Positions 15,775 to 24,144 of a stretch of 33,876 bases of DNA are shown piece after piece; position 1 is the stretch's first letter; each line of letters opens with the position of its first letter. Origin of the DNA: Algimonas arctica. GTDB lineage: Bacteria > Pseudomonadota > Alphaproteobacteria > Caulobacterales > Maricaulaceae. The notes below the pieces were generated by a model, which was not told where the DNA came from, did not search any database, and saw only the letters and a list, made by a program, of their open reading frames with translations. Both the position numbers and the translations under genes were made by a program. The DNA lies in NCBI RefSeq assembly GCF_014652695.1, contig NZ_BMZH01000019.1:1-33876 (forward strand), in the 5' to 3' direction.

Positions 15775-16440
15775 TCAGCGCGTTTCCTGAAAAAAGCTAT
15801 TTAGGGTCAGACGTTGACACCCTGAGTCTTCCTGCGAAGAAAGGTTTGATGGAATCATCCCGGAGTGGAGTAATTGCGAGCGGTATAGAACGGCGCGGTT
15901 AGGTTTTGCAGCGACATGGCCGATCAATTCAAATCGGTCGTCGGAGCCCCGCATATATCCTGGTTTGGGTGGGCCTTCGGCTTCGAGCGCGCGGGAATAG
16001 GCATCAAAGTCTTGGTCGTTGAGAACTTCATTGCGGGTTCCACGGTGGCGATAGAAGGCTGTGCCACCCGTCTCCTCTTCGGATAAATAATGCAGCAATG
16101 CAATTCGACCGGGGTCGGTTGTGTCAACATGCGGCAAGCGCTGAATAGGCAGGAGGTCCGCCTCCGCCGTGGTGACGATGGAGTAGCTGCATTGGATCAG
16201 CTTCACGCCGCGCTCGATCCCAAACACGGTCCTAAGAACATTTTTCAAAGTGCTGTGGACGGCCTGTAAATGGCGTGGATCAGCCTGTGCCTGAAGGCCC
16301 GGATAAAAGGGACCGAGTTTCGTAAATTTTACCCCCGCAGCGCTTTGTTTCAAGCGCGTAAAGTCCGGATGAAAATCGTCGATGATAACGACGGGATGGG
16401 CGCCGTCGCCGACCCTGAGAATTATGTCGCTATTCGTCAC
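15775..16440 (-). CDS. DUF6445 family protein (2OG-Fe(II) oxygenase-like)
   Basis: A 221-residue cytoplasmic protein of the DUF6445 family. It shows an oxygenase-like metal triad: H104xD106 in LPHVDTTD, H192 in YRSQLLHSG, and R210 in CQRLTLNSFF as a likely cosubstrate ligand. This pattern fits a prolyl-4-hydroxylase-like double-stranded beta-helix. Relatives are often encoded with tryptophan-halogenase-like genes and TonB-dependent receptors in sugar-utilisation loci of Caulobacterales and Xanthomonadales; the substrate is unknown. The start is GTG at 16440, overlapping the last 11 bases of the amylase gene, so it is the last gene of a four-gene coupled operon. Family likely; enzymatic role inferred. 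Confidence 0.82.
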   Translation of the reverse strand: MTNSDIILRVGDGAHPVVIIDDFHPDFTRLKQSAAGVKFTKLGPFYPGLQAQADPRHLQAVHSTLKNVLRTVFGIERGVKLIQCSYSIVTTAEADLLPIQRLPHVDTTDPGRIALLHYLSEEETGGTAFYRHRGTRNEVLNDQDFDAYSRALEAEGPPKPGYMRGSDDRFELIGHVAAKPNRAVLYRSQLLHSGMIPSNLSSQEDSGCQRLTLNSFFQETR

Positions 16441-17818
16441 GATGATACACGGACCAGCCCCAAGCGGGCAGTGTCATGCGTTCCATGCCAATGGTTATTG
16501 CGGTGTCCGTCCGAAAGACGCGATAGGTCCCGCTGGGCAACGGGTCCGTGAACCTAAATGTCTGCGCAGCGTCAGACACATTCGCGACAACGAGCACGGC
16601 ATTGCCGTCCTCGTTTTGGCGAATGAAACTGAAGACTTTATGCGGGTTGCTGTTTTCGACCTTTGTTGTCGTCGCGCCCCACGCGCCATTATGGAGAACA
16701 GGATTATCGGTTTTGAGTTGAACCAAGTCTTTGAACAAGGCGTTCAAAGGCGCATCACAGTTCCAGATGATGGGATCTTTCTCAAAGAACTCCAATCGGT
16801 TCGGGTTTGCGCATTCCTGCCCGGAGTAAATCAGCGGAATACCTTCGCCAGTAAATTGCAGAACAATCGCCGCTTCATAGGCGTCGCCATAAATGTCCGG
16901 CGGCAGACCATCCCACGAATTCTGGTCGTGATTATCCGTATAGGTCATGCGCATGGCGTCTTTGGGCCACGCCGATTCATTGGCGGAATAATAGCCATAA
17001 AGTGCGCTTGTGTCGGCTTTACCTTGGGCAATATTTTGCAGGGCCTCTTTCCATTCCCAAGCGTAAGTGGCGTCAAAGGCGTGCGCATGGAGGTCACGTG
17101 TCTGCCATTCCGCCAGCATAAATACAGGCTTGATCGCGTCTAAACGCGCCCGGAGACCGTCCCAAAATTCAAGCGGGACGTAACCGGCCACATCGGCGCG
17201 AAAGCCATCGATATTCATCTCCTCGACCCAATAGGTCATCGCGTCTGACATATAAGCACGAACGTCGGGGTTGGAGAAATCCAGGTCGATAATATCCGAC
17301 CAATCCCACCACGGCGTCGGACGAAAATCGCCCTTCCAGTCCTTTTCATACCAATCCGGGTGATTAATCGCGAGGTCATTGTCCCACGCCGTGTGATTGG
17401 CGACCCAGTCCAGAATGACCTTAAAGCCCTGCGCATGGGCCGTTTCGACAAACCGCTTGAAGTCGGCCTTGGTGCCAAACTCTGGATTGATGCCATAATA
17501 ATCTTTTACGGAATAATAGCTGCCGAGCGTCCCTTTGCGATTCAGCTCGCCGATCGGATGGATGGGCATGAGCCAAAGGATGTCGACGCCAAGCTCTTTC
17601 AGCCGGGGCAAATCCTCGCGCACCGCATCGAAGGTCCCTGCGTCAGAATATTGGCGCACATTAATTTCATAAATGACCGCGTCCCGGCTCCAATCGGGGT
17701 GTTGGAGTTTAACGTAAGGTGCTGACGTAAGCCCACCGGGCGCCGCAGTGGGTGTGGTTGCGGCGGTGCAAGCCGCCAAGAGTGCGGTGGCGATAAGAGT
17801 GAAGGGCTGAAATTTCAT
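16430..17818 (-). CDS. GH13 alpha-amylase-family lipoprotein
   Basis: A 462-residue glycoside hydrolase that cuts alpha-1,4-glucans, anchored in the envelope by a lipid: the signal peptide ends ALLAAC with Cys17 as the lipobox. The (beta/alpha)8 barrel starts at VIYEINVRQYSD (residue ~48). The family motifs are complete: DWVANHT (137-143), GFRADVAG with nucleophile D209 and R207, MLAEWQ with acid/base E237, and TDNHDQ with D298. The short C-terminal beta domain ends at YHRDE. The gene is preceded by the esterase gene with a 4-bp ATGA overlap and overlaps DUF6445 by 11 bp. It would shorten maltodextrins in the periplasm or at the outer membrane. Confidence 0.94.
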   Translation of the reverse strand: MKFQPFTLIATALLAACTAATTPTAAPGGLTSAPYVKLQHPDWSRDAVIYEINVRQYSDAGTFDAVREDLPRLKELGVDILWLMPIHPIGELNRKGTLGSYYSVKDYYGINPEFGTKADFKRFVETAHAQGFKVILDWVANHTAWDNDLAINHPDWYEKDWKGDFRPTPWWDWSDIIDLDFSNPDVRAYMSDAMTYWVEEMNIDGFRADVAGYVPLEFWDGLRARLDAIKPVFMLAEWQTRDLHAHAFDATYAWEWKEALQNIAQGKADTSALYGYYSANESAWPKDAMRMTYTDNHDQNSWDGLPPDIYGDAYEAAIVLQFTGEGIPLIYSGQECANPNRLEFFEKDPIIWNCDAPLNALFKDLVQLKTDNPVLHNGAWGATTTKVENSNPHKVFSFIRQNEDGNAVLVVANVSDAAQTFRFTDPLPSGTYRVFRTDTAITIGMERMTLPAWGWSVYHRDE

Positions 17819-18768
17819 CGTTCTTCTCCCCCGGGAACGCTGCTTTTATTAAGCAGAAACTGTAGCGGCACGTGCACACGGTTTCGCCAAGCTCGTTCGG
17901 AATGATCATGGCCTTCATATTTTCGCGTGGTCCAATTCACGCCGCGCGTATAGCCAGTGGCTTCGACCGCCTGGTCCATCCGGTCCTGATAAGATTCGTA
18001 ATTATGATCTAACGTCTCTGTGCCGAAATCGAAATAGAGGCGGTGCGTTGATGGGTCCGGTAATCGCGTCGCAAAGTAATCGACGAGAACCCCATCGGCG
18101 AGCGGGAAATGGGACGACACCATACCGGCTCCGCCGAATATCTCTGGATATTCGCTGATGGCGTAGAGTGAGATCAGCCCTCCCATGGACGATCCCATAA
18201 CGAATGTCTCGTCGCGTTCGGGCTGCGTACGGTAGGTCACATCAATGCGCGGTTTAATTTCCGTGACGAGGAAGTCGAGGTAATTGTCGGCGTTTAAGCC
18301 TGCCGAGTCAAACTCACCGAAATCGCGTCGAAAAACTTCGGCATGATCGCCGCCCGCTTTTTGCGGGAAATAGTCAAAATTGCGGGTGGCCTCGTCACTA
18401 TGGATCCCGACGACAATAACTTCGGGGACGCGCTTATCTATGATGAGTGCGCTCAGGGCTTCATCAATGCCCCAGTCCCATTTAGCATATTTGGACTGTT
18501 CCGGGTCAAATAAGTTTTGCCCATCATGCATGTAGAGCACAGGGTAATGACGGTCTGGGTTTGACGCATAGGATGGGGGCAACCAAACCTCGACGTCCCG
18601 GGTGGTGACGCGGGATGAGGTGACCGTAAAACGTTCAACAGCACCCGTTATTCCGCGGAAATCGCCGGCGACTGAATTTGGATCAACGGGAGTTTCGACG
18701 CTCTGCGTCTCGGCTTGAGCGCAAGCGGTGAGGGCGAATAGGGTTATTCCGATAAGGGCGGTCCTCAT
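17815..18768 (-). CDS. Lipid-anchored esterase-D-type alpha/beta hydrolase
   Basis: A 317-residue putative esterase (PF00756 fold). The signal peptide ends FALTAC with lipobox Cys16. The alpha/beta-hydrolase core begins at VEVWLPPSYASNPDRHYPVLY, here cited by residue span ~59-79. The nucleophile elbow is GSSMGG with Ser194, and the likely catalytic His lies in YEGHDHSERAW near the C-terminus. Such enzymes remove acyl groups or hydrolyse small esters. Between a GH97 and a GH13 enzyme in an overlapping operon, it may deacylate a modified alpha-glucan, but that is inference. Both ends overlap neighbours by 4 bp (ATGA), so expression is tightly coupled. Confidence 0.88.
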   Translation of the reverse strand: MRTALIGITLFALTACAQAETQSVETPVDPNSVAGDFRGITGAVERFTVTSSRVTTRDVEVWLPPSYASNPDRHYPVLYMHDGQNLFDPEQSKYAKWDWGIDEALSALIIDKRVPEVIVVGIHSDEATRNFDYFPQKAGGDHAEVFRRDFGEFDSAGLNADNYLDFLVTEIKPRIDVTYRTQPERDETFVMGSSMGGLISLYAISEYPEIFGGAGMVSSHFPLADGVLVDYFATRLPDPSTHRLYFDFGTETLDHNYESYQDRMDQAVEATGYTRGVNWTTRKYEGHDHSERAWRNRVHVPLQFLLNKSSVPGGEER

Positions 18769-20903
18769 AGTTTTTCAAACCGGATTGCAGCACCTCCTGA
18801 GCGGGCCAAGACCAAGGCTAACGAGTCACCCGACGTAACTTTCCGGGTTTCGATCAACAAGTCGTAAGGGTCGATCTCATAATCCGCAGAGGGTCCATCC
18901 TGGTATATGTGAGCGACAAATGCGCCGTCTTCGAGGAAAGAAAGATCGATCTCGACGTCGCGCGCGTCTGCATCTGTCACCGCACCGAGATACCAATCCT
19001 CGCCCCCGCGTTCTTTGCGGGCAAAGATTGCAAATTCACCGACCTCTCCGGCCAGAGCGATCGTGTCCTCCCAATCGGTTGGAACATCTTTGATGAATTG
19101 GAAGGCGTCTGGCCGTTTGGCATATTCTTCCGGCGTATCGACAACCATTTGGATCGGCGAGTAGAGCACGACATAGAGTGCCAACTCCTTTGCCAGCGTA
19201 TGCTCAATTCGCGAGGCTGCGCTATTGCGCGGAAAATCAGCGCGGACAGGCGCGACCTCATTCGGACGAAGGTTAAACGCACCCGCCGTATAATCCATCG
19301 GGCCGGAGAGCATGCGGGTAAAGATCAAATTGGGGACATGATCCGGTCCGTTGGGCGGCACCCCCCAGGCGTTAAATTCCTGACCACGCGCGCCTTCACG
19401 GCTGACCCAGTTGGGATAAGTCCGGCGGAGCCCCGTGTCCTTTACTGGCTCATGCGGGTTCATGGCGATTTGATGATCATGCGCGCGGCGCACGACTTTT
19501 AAGTGGTGGTCGACCTGATGTTGGCTGTCATGATATTCGTATCGGGCGACGCCGGTGTCATCGATGCGCTTAATATTGCCATCATCGGCCACATAGCCTG
19601 ATTTAATCACGCGAACGCCGCTTTGCTGATAAAGGTCGAGCGCGTCTTCGAGTTGGGCCTCGTAATTCGAAATATTCCCGGACGTTTCGTGATGGCCGAT
19701 CAGGCGCGTACCAACCTGTTCACCATAGGCCGCCACCGCTTTAATGTTGAAATCATCATAGGTTTCGGTGAATGAAAACACGTCACCGTTATTAAACCAG
19801 TCATCATCCCACCCGATGTTCCAGCCTTCGACTAGTACACCGACAAAGTCATTCTCAGCCGCAAAATCCATATAGGCTTTGGTGCGCTCTGTTGTGGCCG
19901 CGTGAAGGCCTTCAACGTCGCCCTGCTTCTGGCCCCATGTGCCATTGCGTATATGTTGATCCCACCAGATGCCGGCATATTTCCCGGGTTCAAAATAGGA
20001 CACGTCACCCAGCGCATTGGGCTCATTGAGGTTCAGGATCAGATCCGAATTGAGCAGATCAACCGCCGTGTCGCCAATTTGAATCGTCCGCCAGGGCGTT
20101 ATGAAGGGTGTCGCGACAACGACCTTTTTACCGTCAGAGCGCGGTGCCAAGCTGGCTTCCAAAACGCCTTCACGTTCCTGCTCCAGGCTCATCCCGGCGT
20201 AGTTGACAAGCGCCGCTTCGTGGATCGAAAAATGAACGCCCTTGTCTGTGCGGAGTGTTATCGGCGTGTGAACCATCTGAATCGCGTCCACAGGTGTGTT
20301 TTGATAAAGATATTCGTAGCGATTATATTGCCGTGACGGGATCCACCAACTCTCCGTGTCCGGCCCGACGTTAAACTCAGTCAGTTCATCCATGATTGAG
20401 ACGGTCGCGGGAAGATTAGCTTGTTTTGGTATCTCGTAGCGAAACCCAAGGCCATCATTGAAAACGCGCACCCGGATATTGACGCGAATATCAGGCTCAG
20501 TACGACGGGCCATGATGATAAGTTCTTGATGATGGTCGCGCACAATCCGCCGTTCGCCCCACGGTTGTTCCCATGTCGTGTCGGCCACCCCCCGCTCTAT
20601 GGCGATAATTTCTAACGCGTCGTCCAGTCCAAAGGTTTCTGCGAACCGTAAGCCGAGCTGCGAGGTGCCGATGACGGATTGGCCCTGAAATTGGACGTCA
20701 TATTGCAGCAAGCCGTTTACTTCGCTGAGATTGAACGTGATGTCTCCGTTCGGGCTTTCGACGCTAGCGCGCTTCAAAGTCGTTGGGGCTGTCGTAGCAA
20801 CTGCCGGAGCCACCTCACTTTTTGGTTTGACGGGAGCCTCAGCCGTGCAAGCAATAAGGGCCACTGCGCACAAATTCGAAAGTGCAATCAACCGAATGGA
20901 CAT
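18765..20903 (-). CDS. GH97 alpha-glucosidase (SusB-like) lipoprotein
   Basis: A 712-residue GH97 enzyme that removes glucose from the non-reducing end of maltooligosaccharides. The signal peptide ends ALIAC with Cys19. The N-terminal beta-sandwich opens with SPNGDITFNLSEVNG. The catalytic barrel has E406 in GHHETSGN, E485 in NPHEPVKDTG, and E503 and E509 in SREGARGQEF. By comparison with Bacteroides SusB (glutamates 439, 508, 526 and 532, the last two also six apart) this is the inverting, calcium-dependent type. It is the first gene of the operon GH97-esterase-GH13-DUF6445 and is divergent from a halogenase-like gene, with a LacI-type palindrome in the 120-bp gap. Confidence 0.93.
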   Translation of the reverse strand: MSIRLIALSNLCAVALIACTAEAPVKPKSEVAPAVATTAPTTLKRASVESPNGDITFNLSEVNGLLQYDVQFQGQSVIGTSQLGLRFAETFGLDDALEIIAIERGVADTTWEQPWGERRIVRDHHQELIIMARRTEPDIRVNIRVRVFNDGLGFRYEIPKQANLPATVSIMDELTEFNVGPDTESWWIPSRQYNRYEYLYQNTPVDAIQMVHTPITLRTDKGVHFSIHEAALVNYAGMSLEQEREGVLEASLAPRSDGKKVVVATPFITPWRTIQIGDTAVDLLNSDLILNLNEPNALGDVSYFEPGKYAGIWWDQHIRNGTWGQKQGDVEGLHAATTERTKAYMDFAAENDFVGVLVEGWNIGWDDDWFNNGDVFSFTETYDDFNIKAVAAYGEQVGTRLIGHHETSGNISNYEAQLEDALDLYQQSGVRVIKSGYVADDGNIKRIDDTGVARYEYHDSQHQVDHHLKVVRRAHDHQIAMNPHEPVKDTGLRRTYPNWVSREGARGQEFNAWGVPPNGPDHVPNLIFTRMLSGPMDYTAGAFNLRPNEVAPVRADFPRNSAASRIEHTLAKELALYVVLYSPIQMVVDTPEEYAKRPDAFQFIKDVPTDWEDTIALAGEVGEFAIFARKERGGEDWYLGAVTDADARDVEIDLSFLEDGAFVAHIYQDGPSADYEIDPYDLLIETRKVTSGDSLALVLARSGGAAIRFEKL

Positions 20904-21001
20904 GCTTATTTCCCCTGTATCTTTAAGATAATTCTTTTACATAAATTTGCGTTGACGGGAAGGTCTTTGGTAAGGAAACCAACAAATAAGGCGATTTTGT
21001 A

Positions 21002-21017
21002 ATGCAAAATTTTGCGA
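21002..21017. promoter_or_regulatory. Putative LacI-family operator, site A
   Basis: ATGCAAA-AT-TTTGCGA, a near-perfect 16-bp palindrome between the divergent GH97 operon and halogenase-like gene, ending 6 bp before the latter's ATG. It has the same arms and 2-bp spacing as the sites at 27172-27187 and 33523-33538. A LacI-family gene is in the same locus. Confidence 0.68.
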
Positions 21018-21023
21018 GGTTAT

Positions 21024-22532
21024 ATGAGTGACAGACGACCAATCTCTCGCATTGTCATTGTTGGCGGTGGGTCCGCCGGGTGGATGAGCGCCGCTGGCTT
21101 GGTCAATGCCGTTGGCCCGAGCGTGCAAATCGATCTGATTGAAAGCGAAGCCATCGGCACGGTTGGTGTCGGCGAGGCGACAATTCCGCCGATCCGAACG
21201 TTTAACAAGCGGCTCGGCATTGATGAGGCTACATTTATGCGGAAGACGCAGGGCTCCTTTAAGCTCGGGATCGAATTTAAAGACTGGCAGCGGATCGGGC
21301 ACAGTTATTTCCACCCCTTTGGACAGTATGGCGCAGAATTCGATTGGGTCCCATTTTATCAATATTGGATGCGTGAAAAATTGGCTGGAAACATAACCGG
21401 CGACATTCAGACCGACTGCATGGCGTGGGCGGCCGCCAAGGCCGGCAAGTTTGAGCCGCCGATGCGCGATCCCCGCAACATCCGCTCCCGGCACGATTAT
21501 GCCTATCACTTTGACGCGACGCGTTATGCGCAATTTTTGCGCGGCTATGCGGAGGCCCGCGGCGTGACGCGCCATGAAGGCCGCATTGAGACGGTTACCC
21601 AAAATCCGGACACGGGATTTATCACATCGGTCGCGACCAATGACGGGCAGTCTTTCGAGGGCGATTTATTCATCGATTGTTCCGGGTTTTACGGCCTTCT
21701 GATTCAAGAAACGCTCAATGCCGGTTATGAGGATTGGTCTCATTGGTTACCGATGGACCGGGCCGTTGCCGTCGCGTGTAAGCCACATGGTCCCACCTTG
21801 CCGTACACGAAATCGACCGCTCACCAGGCTGGGTGGCAATGGCGTATTCCGTTGCAACACCGCACTGGTAACGGACATGTTTATTGCTCAGCCTATGAGA
21901 CAAAGGACAAGGCGACACAGACTTTGTTAGACAATCTTGATGGTTCCCCATTGGCTGAGCCGAAGCATCTTCGCTTTGTCACGGGACGGCGCAAACAGAG
22001 TTGGTCGAAAAACTGTGTTGCGATTGGCCTGTCTGCGGGCTTCATGGAGCCGCTGGAATCGACGTCACTCCATATGATTCAATACGGAATTATGCGCCTG
22101 CTCGCGATGCTGCCAGATGCGGACATGAGCCCGCTGCTCGCGCAGGAATATAATGCGCTGACCCGCGCGGAATCTGAGCGTATTCGCGATTTTCTGATCT
22201 TGCATTATCACGCCACAGAGCGCGATGATTCCGAATTTTGGAATTATGTCCGCACCATGCCAATCCCGGATCGACTCGCTTATAAGATTGATCATTTTAA
22301 GCGCCATGGTTTGATCATTTCCGACGAGCGGGAGTTGTTCAATAACCCGAGCTGGATTGCCGTTTATACGGGGCAGGGGATCTGGCCCGAGCGTGCGCCT
22401 GTTCTGTCAACCATGCGGCTTGAGGTGCCCGTCAAGGAGCGTCTGGGACAGGTCCGAAGTGCGATCGATGAAGCGGCGGCGGCCATGCCGACCCATGATG
22501 ATTATTTGCAGCAGATTTTGAAAACGTCCTAA
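21024..22532 (+). CDS. Tryptophan-halogenase-family flavoprotein, copy 1
   Basis: A 502-residue FAD-dependent protein. The dinucleotide-binding loop is IVIVGGGSAGW (10-20). The halogenase hallmarks are present: Lys80 in GSFKLGIEF (equivalent to PrnA Lys79), the GWQWRIP motif (270-276) and EPLESTS. These are the residues that guide HOCl in flavin-dependent halogenases. Members in sugar-utilisation loci have unknown substrates, and halogenation has not been shown for them as far as I know. I chose the ATG at 21024, preceded by GAGG, over an upstream TTG in the operator. Its stop overlaps that of copy 2, which runs toward it. No separate flavin reductase gene is nearby. Confidence 0.9.
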   Translation: MSDRRPISRIVIVGGGSAGWMSAAGLVNAVGPSVQIDLIESEAIGTVGVGEATIPPIRTFNKRLGIDEATFMRKTQGSFKLGIEFKDWQRIGHSYFHPFGQYGAEFDWVPFYQYWMREKLAGNITGDIQTDCMAWAAAKAGKFEPPMRDPRNIRSRHDYAYHFDATRYAQFLRGYAEARGVTRHEGRIETVTQNPDTGFITSVATNDGQSFEGDLFIDCSGFYGLLIQETLNAGYEDWSHWLPMDRAVAVACKPHGPTLPYTKSTAHQAGWQWRIPLQHRTGNGHVYCSAYETKDKATQTLLDNLDGSPLAEPKHLRFVTGRRKQSWSKNCVAIGLSAGFMEPLESTSLHMIQYGIMRLLAMLPDADMSPLLAQEYNALTRAESERIRDFLILHYHATERDDSEFWNYVRTMPIPDRLAYKIDHFKRHGLIISDERELFNNPSWIAVYTGQGIWPERAPVLSTMRLEVPVKERLGQVRSAIDEAAAAMPTHDDYLQQILKTS

Positions 22533-24040
22533 TCTGGTTTGCAAAGGTGGCGGATGAAATCTGCGTGGCTGGGTAAGGGGTCTACGGTCTTGGCAATGAT
22601 TGCTTTGACATCCGCCATGAATTGATCAAGTTGGGCGTCGCTGATTTGGTCAATACGGCGGTGCCAGCTTTCAGGCCGCAGGCCCTGACCTACCATGACC
22701 TGCACCCAGCTGCTCTCACGAAACAGATCGTCAGGATCGCGGAACAAGTGTCCTGTCGCGCGAAACAGGTCAATTTTATGGGTGAGGCTATCCGGGATGT
22801 CCATGTTGGCGCAATGTCGCCAAAAAAGCGTATCATCCCGGTCTGTCCGGCAATAATGCAGGATCAGAAAGTCGCGGATGAGATCATATTCCTTGGTCAC
22901 AACGCGGTTATATTCGGCGATATTTGCATCTGAAAATCCCCTGTCCGGGAACAGCTCAATCAGGCGGGAGACGTTGCTTTGAATGATGTGAATGGAGGTT
23001 GATTCTAGCGGCTCCAGGAAACCAGACGCCAGGCCTAGGCTGACAACATTCTTATGCCAGAGACGGTCACGCCGCCCGGTTTTGAATGTCAGCGTTCTCG
23101 GATCGGCTGTCGCCGGCGCGTCGAGATGATCGAGCAGGATTTGCGTCGCTTCATCTTCACTCATGAATTCAGATGCAAACACATGGCCGTTGCCCGTGCG
23201 GTGCTGCAACGGAATGCGCCATTGCCACCCGGCCCCATGTGCTGTGGCTTTTGTATAGGGAAGAAGCGGGTCGGTCCGTTCACAGGCCACTGTGACGGCA
23301 CGGTCTGCAGGCAACCAATGGCTCCAATCCTGCCACCGCACATTCAAGGCCCCGCCGATCAACAGCCCCCGAAAACCTGTGCAGTCTATGAATAAATCGC
23401 CCGCGATACGCTCGCCGGACTCGAGCGTGACGGAGGCGACATGCCCGATTTCCGTGTCGAGCGTAACATCGACAACCTTGCCCTCTGTCCTGATCACGCC
23501 GCGCGGTTCAGAGATCTGTCGCAGGAACATCGCATAGGCCGTCGCATCGAAGTGATAGGCGTAGGCCAGTCCCGTCATGGATGTTTGCCCAACGCGCTCG
23601 ACTTGGCCGAATTTATGCGCGTAGGCGGCGCGGTGGTGGAGGGAGTAATCCCACAGGCTGGGGCCGTCATGGCGATCCGCATATCGTCGCCAATAATGAT
23701 GGAAGAGCTGGCCCTGCAAATTTATGCCGGCATCGCCAAACGTATGGAGGTAGCTATCGCCATGTTGACCCCAGTTATTAAACTCAATACCGAGTTTAAA
23801 AGATCCATTCGTCGCGCGTATAAATTCGCGCTCATCAATACCCAGAATGCCGTTCAATCGCCGAATTTGCGGAATTGTAGCTTCGCCCACACCAACCGTG
23901 CCGATTTGCTCTGATTCAATCAGGCGGATGGTGATGGTCTGGCCCATTAATTTGGAAAGGGCGGCCGCCGCAATCCATCCCGCCGTGCCACCGCCGACGA
24001 TGACAACAGATTTAACGGGGTTATGAGAACGCGAAGTCAT
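22529..24040 (-). CDS. Tryptophan-halogenase-family flavoprotein, copy 2
   Basis: A 503-residue paralogue of the convergent gene next to it, with the same landmarks: VVIVGGGTAGW (12-22), Lys82 in GSFKLGIEF, a GWQWRIP motif followed by LQHRTGNGHVFASEF, and EPLESTS. The two genes are tail-to-tail with a 4-bp overlap, probably from duplication and inversion or separate recruitment. It lies downstream of the TonB-dependent receptor on the same strand but behind a strong terminator, so it either depends on read-through or has its own promoter in the 100-bp gap. FAD-dependent halogenase fold is confident; substrate unknown. Confidence 0.9.
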   Translation of the reverse strand: MTSRSHNPVKSVVIVGGGTAGWIAAAALSKLMGQTITIRLIESEQIGTVGVGEATIPQIRRLNGILGIDEREFIRATNGSFKLGIEFNNWGQHGDSYLHTFGDAGINLQGQLFHHYWRRYADRHDGPSLWDYSLHHRAAYAHKFGQVERVGQTSMTGLAYAYHFDATAYAMFLRQISEPRGVIRTEGKVVDVTLDTEIGHVASVTLESGERIAGDLFIDCTGFRGLLIGGALNVRWQDWSHWLPADRAVTVACERTDPLLPYTKATAHGAGWQWRIPLQHRTGNGHVFASEFMSEDEATQILLDHLDAPATADPRTLTFKTGRRDRLWHKNVVSLGLASGFLEPLESTSIHIIQSNVSRLIELFPDRGFSDANIAEYNRVVTKEYDLIRDFLILHYCRTDRDDTLFWRHCANMDIPDSLTHKIDLFRATGHLFRDPDDLFRESSWVQVMVGQGLRPESWHRRIDQISDAQLDQFMADVKAIIAKTVDPLPSHADFIRHLCKPD

Positions 24041-24090
24041 GGTTACATCCTAGCGAAAAATAACGGCGCTGTCACAGCGGCAATGGCGCA

Positions 24091-24122
24091 TAAAAAAGCC
24101 CGCCGGGATGCGGCGGGCTTTT
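24091..24122 (-). terminator. Strong bidirectional hairpin after the TonB-receptor gene
   Basis: GCCCGCC (24098-24104) pairs with GGCGGGC (24112-24118), extended by A/T pairs (AAGCCCGCC with GGCGGGCTT), with an A-run before and T-run after, so it can terminate in either direction. Between the receptor gene and halogenase copy 2, both on the minus strand. Confidence 0.88.
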
Positions 24123-24144
24123 AATGTCAGGTCTAAAAACCGAC

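Noticed and set aside
16382-17143. 253-codon open frame antisense to the GH13 lipoprotein gene
   Set aside because: The minus-strand frame has all catalytic GH13 motifs; the antisense frame is a codon-bias shadow.
20937-21602. 221-codon minus-strand frame over the halogenase copy 1 start
   Set aside because: It is antisense to the FAD-binding region, which is clearly the coding strand.
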